The notes beneath the pieces are model-generated. The model was given only the letters and a program-made list of their open reading frames with translations. It was not told the DNA's origin and searched no databases. 64,000 nt of DNA from JAVZLH01 sp038883475 (GTDB lineage Archaea > Thermoproteota > Bathyarchaeia > Bathyarchaeales > Bathycorpusculaceae): contig JAVZMA010000003.1 in the NCBI GenBank assembly GCA_038883475.1, forward strand, positions 24,820-88,819. The letters are read 5' to 3'. This document shows, one piece after another, positions 35,814 through 43,748 of this stretch. Both the position numbers and the translations under genes were made by a program. Numbering within the stretch: position 1 is the first letter of the stretch; each line of letters begins with the position of its first letter.

Positions 35814-36095
35814 TTACTCTGTTATTTCTTCGACTTCTTTTTTGCCCTTTTCCAGTTCTTTTACTTGCTCCGCGTCTTCCTTCAACAGTAACGCCTGAAA
35901 TTCGCCGACATGCGTTTTCTCTTCCCTAGCCACTTCAAAAAGAACTTTCTTGATGGTTTCGTTTTTTGTTGCCGCTGCCAGTTGCTCATAGAGGCTTACA
36001 GCGTCTAACTCTGCAATTATTGCCACCCTCAATATTTCGCGGTCTAAAAGCTTCTCTCCAACCTTCTCAATTTTTATAGGTATCTGCGACATCAT
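35814..36095 (-). CDS. Encapsulin-type ferritin-like protein (demi-ferritin)
   Basis: Ninety-three residues forming two helices. EILRVAIIAELDAVSLYEQLAAAT, IKKVLFEVAREEKTHVGEFQALLL and the acidic C-terminus closely match the ferritin-like domain fused to the Pyrococcus furiosus encapsulin (EILRLAIIAELDAINLYEQMA, VAREEKAHVGEFMALLL). Glu in AELDA, Glu and His in REEKTHVGEF are the di-iron ligands; the site forms between two monomers. No shell protein gene lies next to it in this window. Probably iron storage or peroxide detoxification. Confidence 0.82.
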   Translation of the reverse strand: MMSQIPIKIEKVGEKLLDREILRVAIIAELDAVSLYEQLAAATKNETIKKVLFEVAREEKTHVGEFQALLLKEDAEQVKELEKGKKEVEEITE

Positions 36096-36190
36096 TTCAC
36101 ATACACTTCCATGCGTTCGCTATTTTTGCTTTCAAAACACATTAAACTTTTGCAAAAGAAGAAGCATTCCACATTGTCATTTACGGCTAA

Positions 36191-36595
36191 TCAAAAATCT
36201 CCACCAATAATTTTCCTAGCCCTGTTTTGTTTTAGTTTTCTGTAAAGTTGCTCCACTTTCTCGCGGCTGACGTAGCCCTTATGCGGTCGGAAGCCTCCAG
36301 AAAACCCATGCGGGATGTGCAAAAGCTCGTGGATTAGGGTTTTCTCCTTCTACTCCTCTGACAACTTGTCGTAACGTTCAGAAATAACCTCTATAATGTA
36401 GGATGGGGGAAGGTTAAGCGTTTCCTGCCATATCTTGCCTAAACCGTGGATGCGGGCAATTGTACGTTTGGATTTTGAGCCCTTACTTCTTACACAGAAG
36501 ACGAATTGCGGCGGTATGTGGAAAAGGTTTAGGTTTTCAGCGATTTCGTCAACTCGCTTTTTCACATCTGAAGCTTCAACATACTTTATTGGCAT
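36191..36595 (-). pseudogene. Putative metallopeptidase interrupted by in-frame TAG
   Basis: Reading from ATG 36595 (GGTGA upstream) a frame runs to TGA 36191 with one internal TAG at 36352-36350. Before it: MPIKYVEASDVKKRVDEI...PPSYIIEVISERYDKLSEE. After it in the same frame: KEKTLIHELLHIPHGFSGGFRPHKGYV, then a basic helix. HELLH is the zinc-site motif, with a third His in RPHKGYV. The domain is complete on both sides, so a single base change (for example GAG to TAG) has broken it, or the codon is read through. TAG ends polB and thsA normally. Downstream of vapC on the same strand. Confidence 0.75.
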
Positions 36596-36648
36596 AGGCT
36601 CGTCACCTAAACTCCTACGCGCTTGCGTGAATAAACTGTTCACGTTCT

Positions 36649-37074
36649 TTATAGTGTTGGAAGTCTCGTTATCCCTTCTATTTTGTCAAAGTCTTCATCG
36701 AAAGAGTATATTTCCTTTATATTGTTTAGCCTCATGATGTCGACAGCTAAAGCGTCGTTGACTTCAAGTTTCAAATCGTCTCCTAGCTCTGCTGCAGCAA
36801 AGTACGCCTCTCGGGTTACACCCATTGTTTTCACGTTATCAAGCATGAACAACCCGCGGACGAGAGTGGTTAACTGATCCAGCGGCATGCCATGTTTGAG
36901 AATGTTCACTATTTCAGAAATGTGAATTACTGTCGTCATCACCTCTTCTTTTCCTTGAGATACGTTGCTGATTATCTTCTTTGCGTGTTCTTTCATCTGC
37001 CTCTCTTTTTGAGTTAGCTGTTTTTTCGGTTTATAGTAGGCGTAGATAAACACGTTAGCGTCTAAGAATCTCAT
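36649..37074 (-). CDS. vapC: VapC-type PIN domain ribonuclease toxin
   Basis: PIN-fold endoribonuclease of 141 residues. Catalytic acids: D in FLDANVFIYAY (residue 5), E in ISEIVNILK, D in VNDALAVDIM and D in SFDEDFDKI. Overlaps the antitoxin stop by four bases, the classic TA coupling. Confidence 0.9.
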   Translation of the reverse strand: MRFLDANVFIYAYYKPKKQLTQKERQMKEHAKKIISNVSQGKEEVMTTVIHISEIVNILKHGMPLDQLTTLVRGLFMLDNVKTMGVTREAYFAAAELGDDLKLEVNDALAVDIMRLNNIKEIYSFDEDFDKIEGITRLPTL

Positions 37075-37316
37075 GCACTTGCCTCATAGAATTTCTTTTC
37101 GAACTGTTTCCAGCTTCCGATGGCTTCCACGCCCAAGTCAACTTTATCGAAGTTTTCAGTTAAGTCAACGCGGCGCTTAGGAATTATCTTCAAGTATCCT
37201 TTCCTCTTGATGATGTATAGCTCACGACTTTCTCCAATTTCAGCCTCACGCCAGTCCGCAGGCAAGATGAGACGCCCTTGAGCATCCACTTTTTTGACTT
37301 CAACACCAATTTCCAA
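37071..37316 (-). CDS. vapB: AbrB/MazE-type antitoxin
   Basis: Eighty-one residues. N-terminal swapped-hairpin DNA-binding domain: VKKVDAQGRLILPADWREAEIGESRELYIIKRKGYLKIIPK. C-terminal acidic/aromatic tail (ENFDKVDLG, KQFEKKFYEA) would bind and block VapC. TTG start at 37316; a TATA sequence near 37347-37357 would give an almost leaderless message. Likely self-represses through the CCATAA repeats upstream. Confidence 0.85.
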   Translation of the reverse strand: MEIGVEVKKVDAQGRLILPADWREAEIGESRELYIIKRKGYLKIIPKRRVDLTENFDKVDLGVEAIGSWKQFEKKFYEASA

Positions 37317-37323
37317 ATATTAC

Positions 37324-37398
37324 ACCATAAAATAGACTATCATGCCATAATATAAGGATTCCTCCATAAAAATGACAAGCGTTGGAACTGTGCCATAA
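37324..37398 (-). promoter_or_regulatory. Promoter/operator of vapBC with phased CCATAA repeats
   Basis: On the plus strand CCATAA occurs at 37325, 37345, 37364 and 37393, at spacings of 20, 19 and 29 bases, close to whole helical turns. The two nearest the gene extend to a longer match (TATTACACCATAA and TATCATGCCATAA). They flank a TATA sequence (minus strand CTTATATTA). Fits cooperative binding by the AbrB-fold antitoxin. Confidence 0.45.
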
Positions 37399-37470
37399 TT
37401 TCGAAGAACTGTAGAAGATTAAAAGTCTCAGAAACTCTAGTTCAAAGCGTTGGCTGAATAGAAGCCAAGG

Positions 37471-37548
37471 TGGTGGACCGGGGGGGATTTGAACCCCCGA
37501 CCTCCTGAGTGCAAGTCAGGCGTTCGTACCAAACTGAACTACCGGCCC
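37471..37548 (-). tRNA. tRNA-Ala (TGC anticodon)
   Basis: Minus strand GGGCCGG acceptor pairs with CCGGTCC, containing the G3:U70 alanine identity pair. D-arm TAGTTCAGTTTGGTACGAAC, anticodon arm CCTGA-CTTGCAC-TCAGG with TGC, T-arm GGGGGTTCAAATCCCCC, discriminator A at 37474, and an encoded CCA at 37473-37471. No intron. Confidence 0.96.
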
Positions 37549-37643
37549 AAGGCTTTTCTTGATATTTTGGTGGCTCTGTTGGCTTTAAGGTTTTATGTAT
37601 CACTGTTGTTACTATCACAGTCCTAAATTGAGGCGGCGAAACG

Positions 37644-38942
37644 GTGACGAAGGCTGACGATGCCGAAGCTTTGACGTCTGCTGGTTTAAGGGATATATTT
37701 TTTAATTTAAGCCTTTTTCAGTTTCTAACTTTCGTTAGGAGGGGCATATTCTACACTTTCATGATAAACTATCTTTACATGTTGATGGGAAACGTTACAT
37801 CAACAGCGGCTCTTGGAACACTTAACATGCTTGCTTCGGCTTTGGGTCAAAATCTGCTTTGGGGCAAGATAAGCGACCGCTACAAGGTAAGAGCAACGCT
37901 TATAATAGCAGGCGAAACCATAGCAGGATTCACCTACATGGCGGTCTTTCTGATTCACAGATCTTTTCTTGATGTTGAAAACAATTTCGCTGCCGGCTTA
38001 ACAATAATTTTCGGCTTATCTATACTGGAGTTCTTTTGGTCCATGTCGGATGTTGGATGGGCAGCGCTGCTAACGGATGTCACAACTCCAACAACACGGG
38101 GAAAGGTTACCGGAACATTAAATTTCATCGCTTCGCTTGGCAGAATGGTAGGCATATTATGTGCTGGATACTTGTACTTTGACGGGGAAGGCTTCAAAAG
38201 TGGAATAATCTTTTACATAGTAACCATTTTGCTTTTTATCGGAACAACAACAATGGCTTTAGTTTCAAGGCGTGAAAGAACAAAAACCAAAACCAAAAAC
38301 ACCCTAGTGATCGACAAACAAGAGGAAAACGGGAATAAACTTTACATAGAAAACGAGAAAACCTACAACTGGTTTCTGGTAGCCCTCACAATAATAGTTT
38401 TAGGAGCAGCTTCAATAAATCAGATTTTCCTCCTGTTCCTAGAACTTCCAGAAGGGTTAGGTGCAGAAAGCTATGAAATGAGCATGATACTTGCCTCTTG
38501 GACTGTTGGCGGGATGATTGCAAGCATAGCTTCTGGATGGCTTGCCAACAAGATTGGAAAAAGTAAAGTGATACTGTTGGGGTTGATTTTAGCGATTTTT
38601 ACGCCGCCGTCTTATGCCTTTGCCAAAGATGTCCCCTTAATGGCGTTAGTTTACGGATTCAATGGAGCATCATTCTGGATTATTCAAACAGTTGGTTTCG
38701 CCCTCGCTGGAGACCTAATTCAAGAACACAAAAGAGGACGCCTACTGAGCCGGTATAACACAGTTATGGCATTAAGCTGGGGACCAGCAGGAATGCTTAT
38801 CGGCGGACCATTCGCAGATTTTCAAATTAATGTCCTCGGATTGCCAAAACAAATAGCATGTGTTAACGCTTTCTATCTTTCTTCAATTATAGTAGCGTTG
38901 GGCACATTACTTTTTACTGTGAAAATAGCATTTAAATCCTAA
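37644..38942 (+). CDS. MFS transporter
   Basis: About 432 residues and 12 membrane helices in two halves joined by a charged loop near residues 210-240 (RRERTKTKTK). LLWGKISDRYKVR after helix 2-3 is the MFS loop motif G-x3-DRxGR variant, repeated in the second half as GWLANKIGKSK. Substrate unknown. GTG start at 37644. Confidence 0.85.
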   Translation: MTKADDAEALTSAGLRDIFFNLSLFQFLTFVRRGIFYTFMINYLYMLMGNVTSTAALGTLNMLASALGQNLLWGKISDRYKVRATLIIAGETIAGFTYMAVFLIHRSFLDVENNFAAGLTIIFGLSILEFFWSMSDVGWAALLTDVTTPTTRGKVTGTLNFIASLGRMVGILCAGYLYFDGEGFKSGIIFYIVTILLFIGTTTMALVSRRERTKTKTKNTLVIDKQEENGNKLYIENEKTYNWFLVALTIIVLGAASINQIFLLFLELPEGLGAESYEMSMILASWTVGGMIASIASGWLANKIGKSKVILLGLILAIFTPPSYAFAKDVPLMALVYGFNGASFWIIQTVGFALAGDLIQEHKRGRLLSRYNTVMALSWGPAGMLIGGPFADFQINVLGLPKQIACVNAFYLSSIIVALGTLLFTVKIAFKS

Positions 38943-38973
38943 ACGCACTACATTTCTACCAACAAAAACTTAG

Positions 38974-39474
38974 GTGGGAGAAACACATTTGGAGCTTAAA
39001 ACCGTTAAAATTGACGTGCCAAAAGACAGTAACGTGATTTTGGGAATGGCGCATTTCATTAAGACTGTTGAAGACCTTTACGAAGCCTTGGTTAACGCTG
39101 TTCCAAACATAAAGTTTGGCATTGGGTTCTGCGAAAGCTCTGGTCCATGCTTGGTTAGGCATGAGGGAAACGATGAAGCGTTGAGGCGTTTGGCGGCTGA
39201 AAAGGCCTTTGAACTCGCATGCGGTCACAGCTTCATAATTTTCATAAAAAACGCTTATCCAATAAACGTTTTAGACAAGATTAAGAAAGTGCCTGAAGTC
39301 TGCACGGTTTACGCCGCAACAGCAAATCCTTTGGAAGTTGTTATTGCAGAAACGGAGCAGGGCAGAGGCATAATAGGCGTCATCGACGGCTCAAAAAGTA
39401 GAGGCATAGAGAAAGAAGAGGATATTAAGGAGAGAAAGGAGTTTCTGCGGAAAATAGGATATAAGCTTGGTTAA
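38974..39474 (+). CDS. Adenosine-specific kinase
   Basis: Cytosolic protein of the PF04008 family described as an adenosine-specific kinase. Matching features: VKIDVPKDSNVILGMAHFIKTVEDLYEAL, KFGIGFCESSGPCLVRHEGND, CGHSFIIFIKNAYPINVL, and ATANPLEVVIAETEQGRGIIGVIDG. 161-166 residues. A TTG at 38989 (after AGGTGGGAG) may be the true start, the ORF from GTG 38974 being five codons longer. Confidence 0.88.
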   Translation: MGETHLELKTVKIDVPKDSNVILGMAHFIKTVEDLYEALVNAVPNIKFGIGFCESSGPCLVRHEGNDEALRRLAAEKAFELACGHSFIIFIKNAYPINVLDKIKKVPEVCTVYAATANPLEVVIAETEQGRGIIGVIDGSKSRGIEKEEDIKERKEFLRKIGYKLG

Positions 39475-39499
39475 GACTAGAAAAACATAAGCAGGGTGA

Positions 39500-39568
39500 A
39501 GCCGCTCTTAATGGGCGTGCTCCGAACGTCAGCAGCCTAGACGCTGCTCAGGTACTGTATTTTCTTTT
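39500..39568 (+). ncRNA. Possible structured small RNA or bidirectional terminator
   Basis: GC-rich patch between convergent genes. Hairpin 1: AGCCGCTC (39500-39507) with GGGCGTGCT (39513-39521), one bulged T and loop TTAAT. Hairpin 2: AGCAGC (39531-39536) with GCTGCT (39543-39548), loop CTAGAC. A T-rich tail follows from 39560. Two stable hairpins and a T tract suggest a small RNA or a terminator for the adenosine-kinase gene; no known family was recognised. Confidence 0.3.
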
Positions 39569-39785
39569 ATCGGTTTAAGGCAATTTCTCGCTCAAACTCG
39601 AAGGGAATCCTTTCTCTCATTTTTTCAGCGGCGTAAGAAACTAGCTGCCTAAACTGTCTTTCAGTCAAGACATTCCTCGCCCTCGAAAGAATTTCAAGGC
39701 ATATTTCTTTAAAAACAAGGTCGGCGCAGCCAATTTTTGCGTCGTCAATTAATTCTTTGCAAGCTTGAAGGATTTGCTCGTTCAT
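39567..39785 (-). CDS. Small helical protein
   Basis: Seventy-two residues, mostly helical and charged (MNEQILQACKELIDDA...). No recognised family. Ends at the T-rich tract of the hairpin region and is divergent from the Mrp gene. ATG 39785 follows GGGTGAAG. Confidence 0.5.
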   Translation of the reverse strand: MNEQILQACKELIDDAKIGCADLVFKEICLEILSRARNVLTERQFRQLVSYAAEKMRERIPFEFEREIALNR

Positions 39786-39963
39786 GCAACTTCACCCTGC
39801 AACTAAGAGCTTAACTTAAAAACATTAAAACTCTTATGAATTCAAAAACTGAATTGCAAATCTGCATTCCCAATAAATAAAGGCATGGAGGATGCAAAAA
39901 CTATTTAGTGTCGTTTGCCGTCTTCAACCATGCAAGGCATTAAACGCTAGTTCTGGTGTCGTC

Positions 39964-40857
39964 ATGAGTAAAGAAGAGGAGAATGTTAAGGCAGTTGAGG
40001 AAAGAAGGAAACAGATGTTTGAAGAATCCGAGAAGCTGAAGGCTAGAATGGGAAAAATCAAACATAAAGTAGCGGTTATAAGTGGCAAGGGCGGTGTTGG
40101 AAAAAGCACAATAACCGCAAACCTCGCCATAGCCTTCGCCATGCACGGACACACAAACAGTATAGGAGTTTTAGACGCAGACATCCACGGACCAAGCATA
40201 CCAAAAATATTGGGATTAACAGGTCAAAGACTTCAAATTGGGCCGCCCGGCGTTTTTCCCGTTTTTGGGTCGCTTGGAATCAAAGTTGTTTCCATGGATT
40301 TTTTGTTGCCAGATGAAGATGCGCCTGTTATTTGGCGTGGACCATTAAAAATGACGGCTATACGCCAGTTTCTTTCAGACATTGTCTGGGGAGAACTAGA
40401 CATACTGCTAATTGATTTGCCTCCTGGAACTGGAGACGAACCCCTCAGCATTGCTCAGTTATTGCCAGACATGGATGGCGTGATAATTGTTACGATTCCG
40501 TCTGAGGTTTCGCAGGTTGTCGTGAAGAAGGCTGTAACTTTCGCAAGGAGGCTTGGGATGCCAATTATTGGTGTTGTGGAAAACATGAGCGGTTTCGTCT
40601 GCCCCAACTGCGGAGCAAAAATTGACATATTTCAGTCTGGAGGCGGAAAGCGCATGGCTGACGAGTTGGGCATTCCGTTTCTTGGTAGCATACCGCTAGA
40701 CCAGAAAATAAGCCAAGCCTCAGACAAGGGTTTGCCCTTCATAGTTGAGGACTCAAATTCTCCTGCTTCGAAGGCGTTTATGGAAATTGCTGAAAAAGTT
40801 GAGGCTTACTTGAAGGGGCGGGAAGGCGGAGATAAGAGGCATGGGCGCAAACGGTAA
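39964..40857 (+). CDS. Mrp/Nbp35-type Fe-S carrier ATPase
   Basis: Assembles and delivers 4Fe-4S clusters to apoproteins. KVAVISGKGGVGKST deviant Walker A, DADIHGPSIPKILG, IDLPPGTGDE, and a CxxC pair (VCPNCGA) that binds the bridging cluster. About 297 residues from ATG 39964; the upstream frame from 39892 is unlikely to be translated. Overlaps trmO by 17 bases. Confidence 0.92.
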   Translation: MSKEEENVKAVEERRKQMFEESEKLKARMGKIKHKVAVISGKGGVGKSTITANLAIAFAMHGHTNSIGVLDADIHGPSIPKILGLTGQRLQIGPPGVFPVFGSLGIKVVSMDFLLPDEDAPVIWRGPLKMTAIRQFLSDIVWGELDILLIDLPPGTGDEPLSIAQLLPDMDGVIIVTIPSEVSQVVVKKAVTFARRLGMPIIGVVENMSGFVCPNCGAKIDIFQSGGGKRMADELGIPFLGSIPLDQKISQASDKGLPFIVEDSNSPASKAFMEIAEKVEAYLKGREGGDKRHGRKR

Positions 40858-41269
40858 GCTTCGTTTTATAGGGGTTGTCGAAAAGGCAGGAGAGCAAGAG
40901 GCTAGAGTGCGCATCTTTCCAGAATACTGTTCTGGTTTGAAAGGCATAGAAGATTTTTCGCATCTAATCGTTCTTTACTGGATTCATTTGCGGGATAATG
41001 AGGGGGAAAGGCGAACTTTGCTTGTTTTTCCTAGAAGGCATAAGGTGAACGTGGAAGTAGGCGTCTTTGCATGTAGAAGCCCATCCCGCCCGAACCCCAT
41101 AGGCTTATGTGTAACAAGGCTACTGAAAGTTGAAGGATGCACTTTGACTGTTAGCGGGCTTGACGCTTTAGAAGGCTCACCGATAATTGACATTAAACCC
41201 TACATTCCAGCGCATGATTCTGTTCCAGACGCGCGTGTTCCAGAATGGAGCAGGTCTACGGAAAACTAG
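40841..41269 (+). CDS. trmO: tRNA m6t6A methyltransferase TrmO (TsaA/YaeB family)
   Basis: AdoMet-dependent N6-methylation of t6A37 in tRNA-Thr. Beta-barrel domain with FIGVVEKAGEQEARVRIFPEY, FSHLIVLYWIHLRDN, VGVFACRSPSRPNPIGLCVTRLL and GLDALEGSPIIDIKPYIP. 142 residues, single domain without the C-terminal extension of bacterial TrmO. Sua5, which makes the t6A substrate, is at 19.7 kb. Confidence 0.9.
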   Translation: MGANGKLRFIGVVEKAGEQEARVRIFPEYCSGLKGIEDFSHLIVLYWIHLRDNEGERRTLLVFPRRHKVNVEVGVFACRSPSRPNPIGLCVTRLLKVEGCTLTVSGLDALEGSPIIDIKPYIPAHDSVPDARVPEWSRSTEN

Positions 41270-41316
41270 GGGTTTTCTGAAAAGGTTTAAATGAAAATGA
41301 AAAGTAATTAGCTCCT

Positions 41317-41754
41317 ATGCCAGAGTTTACGTTTGAAGGAAGCGCCAAGTGGAAAGGCGAAACAGAGTCGGATTTGACGGTTAAGGGTAAGCATATCGCA
41401 ACTGTTAGTCCCCCGCCAGAGTTTGGTGGAAAGAAAGGCTATATTGTTCCAGAAGAGGTTTTCGCCGCGTCTTTGGCTTCATGCATGAACACGCTGTTCA
41501 TTTTGATTGCCAAAAACTCCAACTTAGCCCTCAAGAATGCTGAGACAAAGGCTGTTGTGAAGATGAATGTTGAGGGTTTGGAGAAGCTGATTTTCACCAA
41601 AATACATTTTGCCATAGCGGTTGGGTTGGATAAGGATAATGAGTGGGAGCGGAAGAAGGCGAATCGCTGTTTTGAAATGGCGCAGAAAATCTGTCCATTG
41701 AGACTGTCGTGGGGAGAAGCAGTCAAAATAAGCTTTGAATTGAAGTTTCAATGA
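41317..41754 (+). CDS. OsmC family peroxide-reducing protein
   Basis: OsmC/Ohr fold, 145 residues. PEEVFAASLASCMNTLFILIA contains the first redox Cys and KICPLRLSW the second, as in the thiol peroxidase branch. Reduces organic hydroperoxides with a dithiol. Start ATG 41317 after a short leader. Confidence 0.85.
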   Translation: MPEFTFEGSAKWKGETESDLTVKGKHIATVSPPPEFGGKKGYIVPEEVFAASLASCMNTLFILIAKNSNLALKNAETKAVVKMNVEGLEKLIFTKIHFAIAVGLDKDNEWERKKANRCFEMAQKICPLRLSWGEAVKISFELKFQ

Positions 41755-41817
41755 AGGGCAGAACCAGCCTAAAGTATATGGGCGTGTATTTATACAGATT
41801 CATAAAGCATATAAGAT

Positions 41818-42414
41818 ATGTCGCGAGATATACTAGTTATGCAGAAGGAAAAAGAGAAAAAACTCGAAGAAATCATCAAAAAAGACGAAGAAACAACCAA
41901 AAGAACCACAATAATCCTTGAAAAAGAAGAAAGAGAGTTCATCGACTCCCTAATCCGCGAAGGAAAGGAGCCAGGCATTAAGCCTCTAATCTCTAAAATG
42001 CTTGACGTTTACAGAAGCATGATGATTTATGATTGGCGCTTTCCGGGGGAATATTATTGCGGCATAAGCCGCATAGCCTTCCTAAACATAGAAATAATCA
42101 ACATTTTACTCCAAAACATTCCAAAAGAGAAATGGCGCGAAATTGGGAGAAAAATGGGTGAAGCCCTAAAAGTTTCTATGGAAGCCACACTTGACATAAA
42201 AACTGAAGCCCGCGAGTGTTGGCAAGATGTTTTTAAGCGTTTGAGAGTACAGGGTTTCGGCGACTTCTACCTAAAAGACAAATACATACTGCTAAAAGCG
42301 CCTTTCATTGGTGAAACTGAAGTTTGGGCGGGGCTTTTAGAGGGACTTCTTGGAAAGGAGTTGGATGTGAAAACTTCTACGTCTCCATTCGTTTTCGAAA
42401 TTAAGGAAAAGTAA
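41818..42414 (+). CDS. Hypothetical protein with N-terminal coiled segment
   Basis: 198 residues of unknown family. An N-terminal basic/charged helix (KEKEKKLEEIIKKDEETTKRTT, then ILEKEEREFIDSLI) resembles a coiled coil or ribbon-helix-helix part; the C-terminal 130 residues are mixed alpha/beta with WRFPGEYYCGI, EALKVSMEATLD and VFEIKEK. TATA-like sequence at 41788 would give a nearly leaderless ATG 41818. No function assigned. Confidence 0.65.
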   Translation: MSRDILVMQKEKEKKLEEIIKKDEETTKRTTIILEKEEREFIDSLIREGKEPGIKPLISKMLDVYRSMMIYDWRFPGEYYCGISRIAFLNIEIINILLQNIPKEKWREIGRKMGEALKVSMEATLDIKTEARECWQDVFKRLRVQGFGDFYLKDKYILLKAPFIGETEVWAGLLEGLLGKELDVKTSTSPFVFEIKEK

Positions 42415-42506
42415 CACAGACTAAACTTTAATGTTTTAACGTTAAAATAGTGCTGAACATTGCTTTTAATAGTGGAGGCTTCCGCATAAAGGGAGTAGGA
42501 ACAAAA

Positions 42507-43556
42507 TTGAGTGAAGCCATGCTTTACGAAAAACTCGAAAACAAAAAGGTTAGATGTAACCTTTGTGGAAGAAGATGCGTCATAAACGATGGCGGAACGG
42601 GCTTCTGCCTAGTTAGAAAAAACGAGGGAGGCACACTTTTCTCGCTTGTTTACGCAAAAGCCATCTCCGCCTGCGTAGACCCGATAACGAAAAAGCCGCT
42701 TTCACATTTCCATCCTGGAGCACTTGTCATGTCAATTGCCACAGTTGGCTGCAACTTTCGCTGTCGCTTTTGCGATAACTGGATGATAAGCCAAGAGAAA
42801 GAGATTGCAGGCAAGCATTTTCCGCCTGAAGAGGTTGTGAAGGCAACGAGAGATAATGGTTGTCAAGGCATAAGCTACACTTACACTGAACCAACGATTT
42901 TTATGGAGTATGCTTATGACACGGCTAAACTTGCCCATCAAGTTGGGTTTTTCAACACTTTTGTAACGAACGGCTATATGACGCCGGAAGCAGTTAAAAC
43001 CATAGCGCCTTTTTTGGATGCAGCAACAGTGGATTTTAAAGGCGGCGGAGACCCCGAATTTTACAAGAGTTTTTCTTCTGTTCCTTCTGTTGAGCCAATT
43101 TACGAGGCTTTGAAGGAAATGAAAAGGAATGACATTCACATTGAAATCACGAATCTGGTCATTCCGAAAATAGGGGATTCGCTTGAAAGAATAGGGGAAC
43201 TTGCAGCATGGATAAGAGATTCGTTGGGAAGGGACACGCCCTTCCACCTTTTACGGTTTCACCCAGACTACAAGCTGACGACGATACCTTCCACTCCAAT
43301 TGAAACTTTGGAAAAGGCTTGCTTAGCCGCAAAGAACGCGGGATTAAATTATGTGTATATTGGGAATGTGCCTGGACATCCCTATGAAAATACCTATTGC
43401 CCCAACTGTAATGAAATGGTTATTAAACGGTACAGTTTTGAAATAGTAAGGTGGAATTTGACGAAGGACATGCGCTGTCCAGTCTGTGGACATGAGATTC
43501 CAATTAAGGGCAAACTACACGCAAGCGGATACTCCTATCCCTATGCTCTATTCTAG
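42507..43556 (+). CDS. Radical SAM protein of the AmrS/PflA-like group
   Basis: About 350 residues. N-terminal CNLCGRRCVINDGGTGFC may bind a metal; then the radical SAM motif CNFRCRFC binds the 4Fe-4S cluster, with GYTEPTIF and VTNGYMTPE downstream. A C-terminal zinc-ribbon (CPNCNEM...CPVCG) and KLHASGYS end it. Sequence matches the AmmeMemoRadiSam-type enzyme; the AMMECR1 and Memo partners are not in this window. TTG 42507 after GGGAGTAGG is preferred; ATG 42519 is possible. Confidence 0.8.
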   Translation: MSEAMLYEKLENKKVRCNLCGRRCVINDGGTGFCLVRKNEGGTLFSLVYAKAISACVDPITKKPLSHFHPGALVMSIATVGCNFRCRFCDNWMISQEKEIAGKHFPPEEVVKATRDNGCQGISYTYTEPTIFMEYAYDTAKLAHQVGFFNTFVTNGYMTPEAVKTIAPFLDAATVDFKGGGDPEFYKSFSSVPSVEPIYEALKEMKRNDIHIEITNLVIPKIGDSLERIGELAAWIRDSLGRDTPFHLLRFHPDYKLTTIPSTPIETLEKACLAAKNAGLNYVYIGNVPGHPYENTYCPNCNEMVIKRYSFEIVRWNLTKDMRCPVCGHEIPIKGKLHASGYSYPYALF

Positions 43557-43563
43557 CAGTTGC

Positions 43564-43606
43564 AATTGGCTAATCTAACAAAAATTTCTAGAGGGGCTAG
43601 CCAATT
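43564..43606 (+). repeat. Nine-base inverted repeat between radical SAM genes
   Basis: AATTGGCTA at 43564-43572 is the inverse complement of TAGCCAATT at 43598-43606, loop 25 bases. Could be a terminator of the first radical SAM gene or a protein-binding site. A purine-rich GGGGGAGGT at 43649 is not followed by a convincing ORF. Confidence 0.3.
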
Positions 43607-43748
43607 TAGGATAAAATAGCAAGACAAAATTGACTGTGAAAAACTAGAGGGGGAGGTCTGCTATTGGCTTAAAAACACACCAAAACAATGAAAAATTTCA
43701 AGCTATACTTTTATTTCGACGTTTCCACGCATACTAATTAGAAGAGTT

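Noticed and set aside
36350..36352. Pyrrolysine or general TAG reassignment at the metallopeptidase
   Set aside because: TAG ends polB and thsA at their expected C-termini; no pyl genes are in view. A mutation or local readthrough is the simpler reading.
35814..36595. Encapsulin shell gene next to the demi-ferritin
   Set aside because: The adjacent frame on each side is eL38 and a metallopeptidase; no HK97-fold sequence found in the window.
43649..43748. Small ORF after the GGGGGAGGT run
   Set aside because: The only frames are 17-24 codons with a poor or non-standard start.
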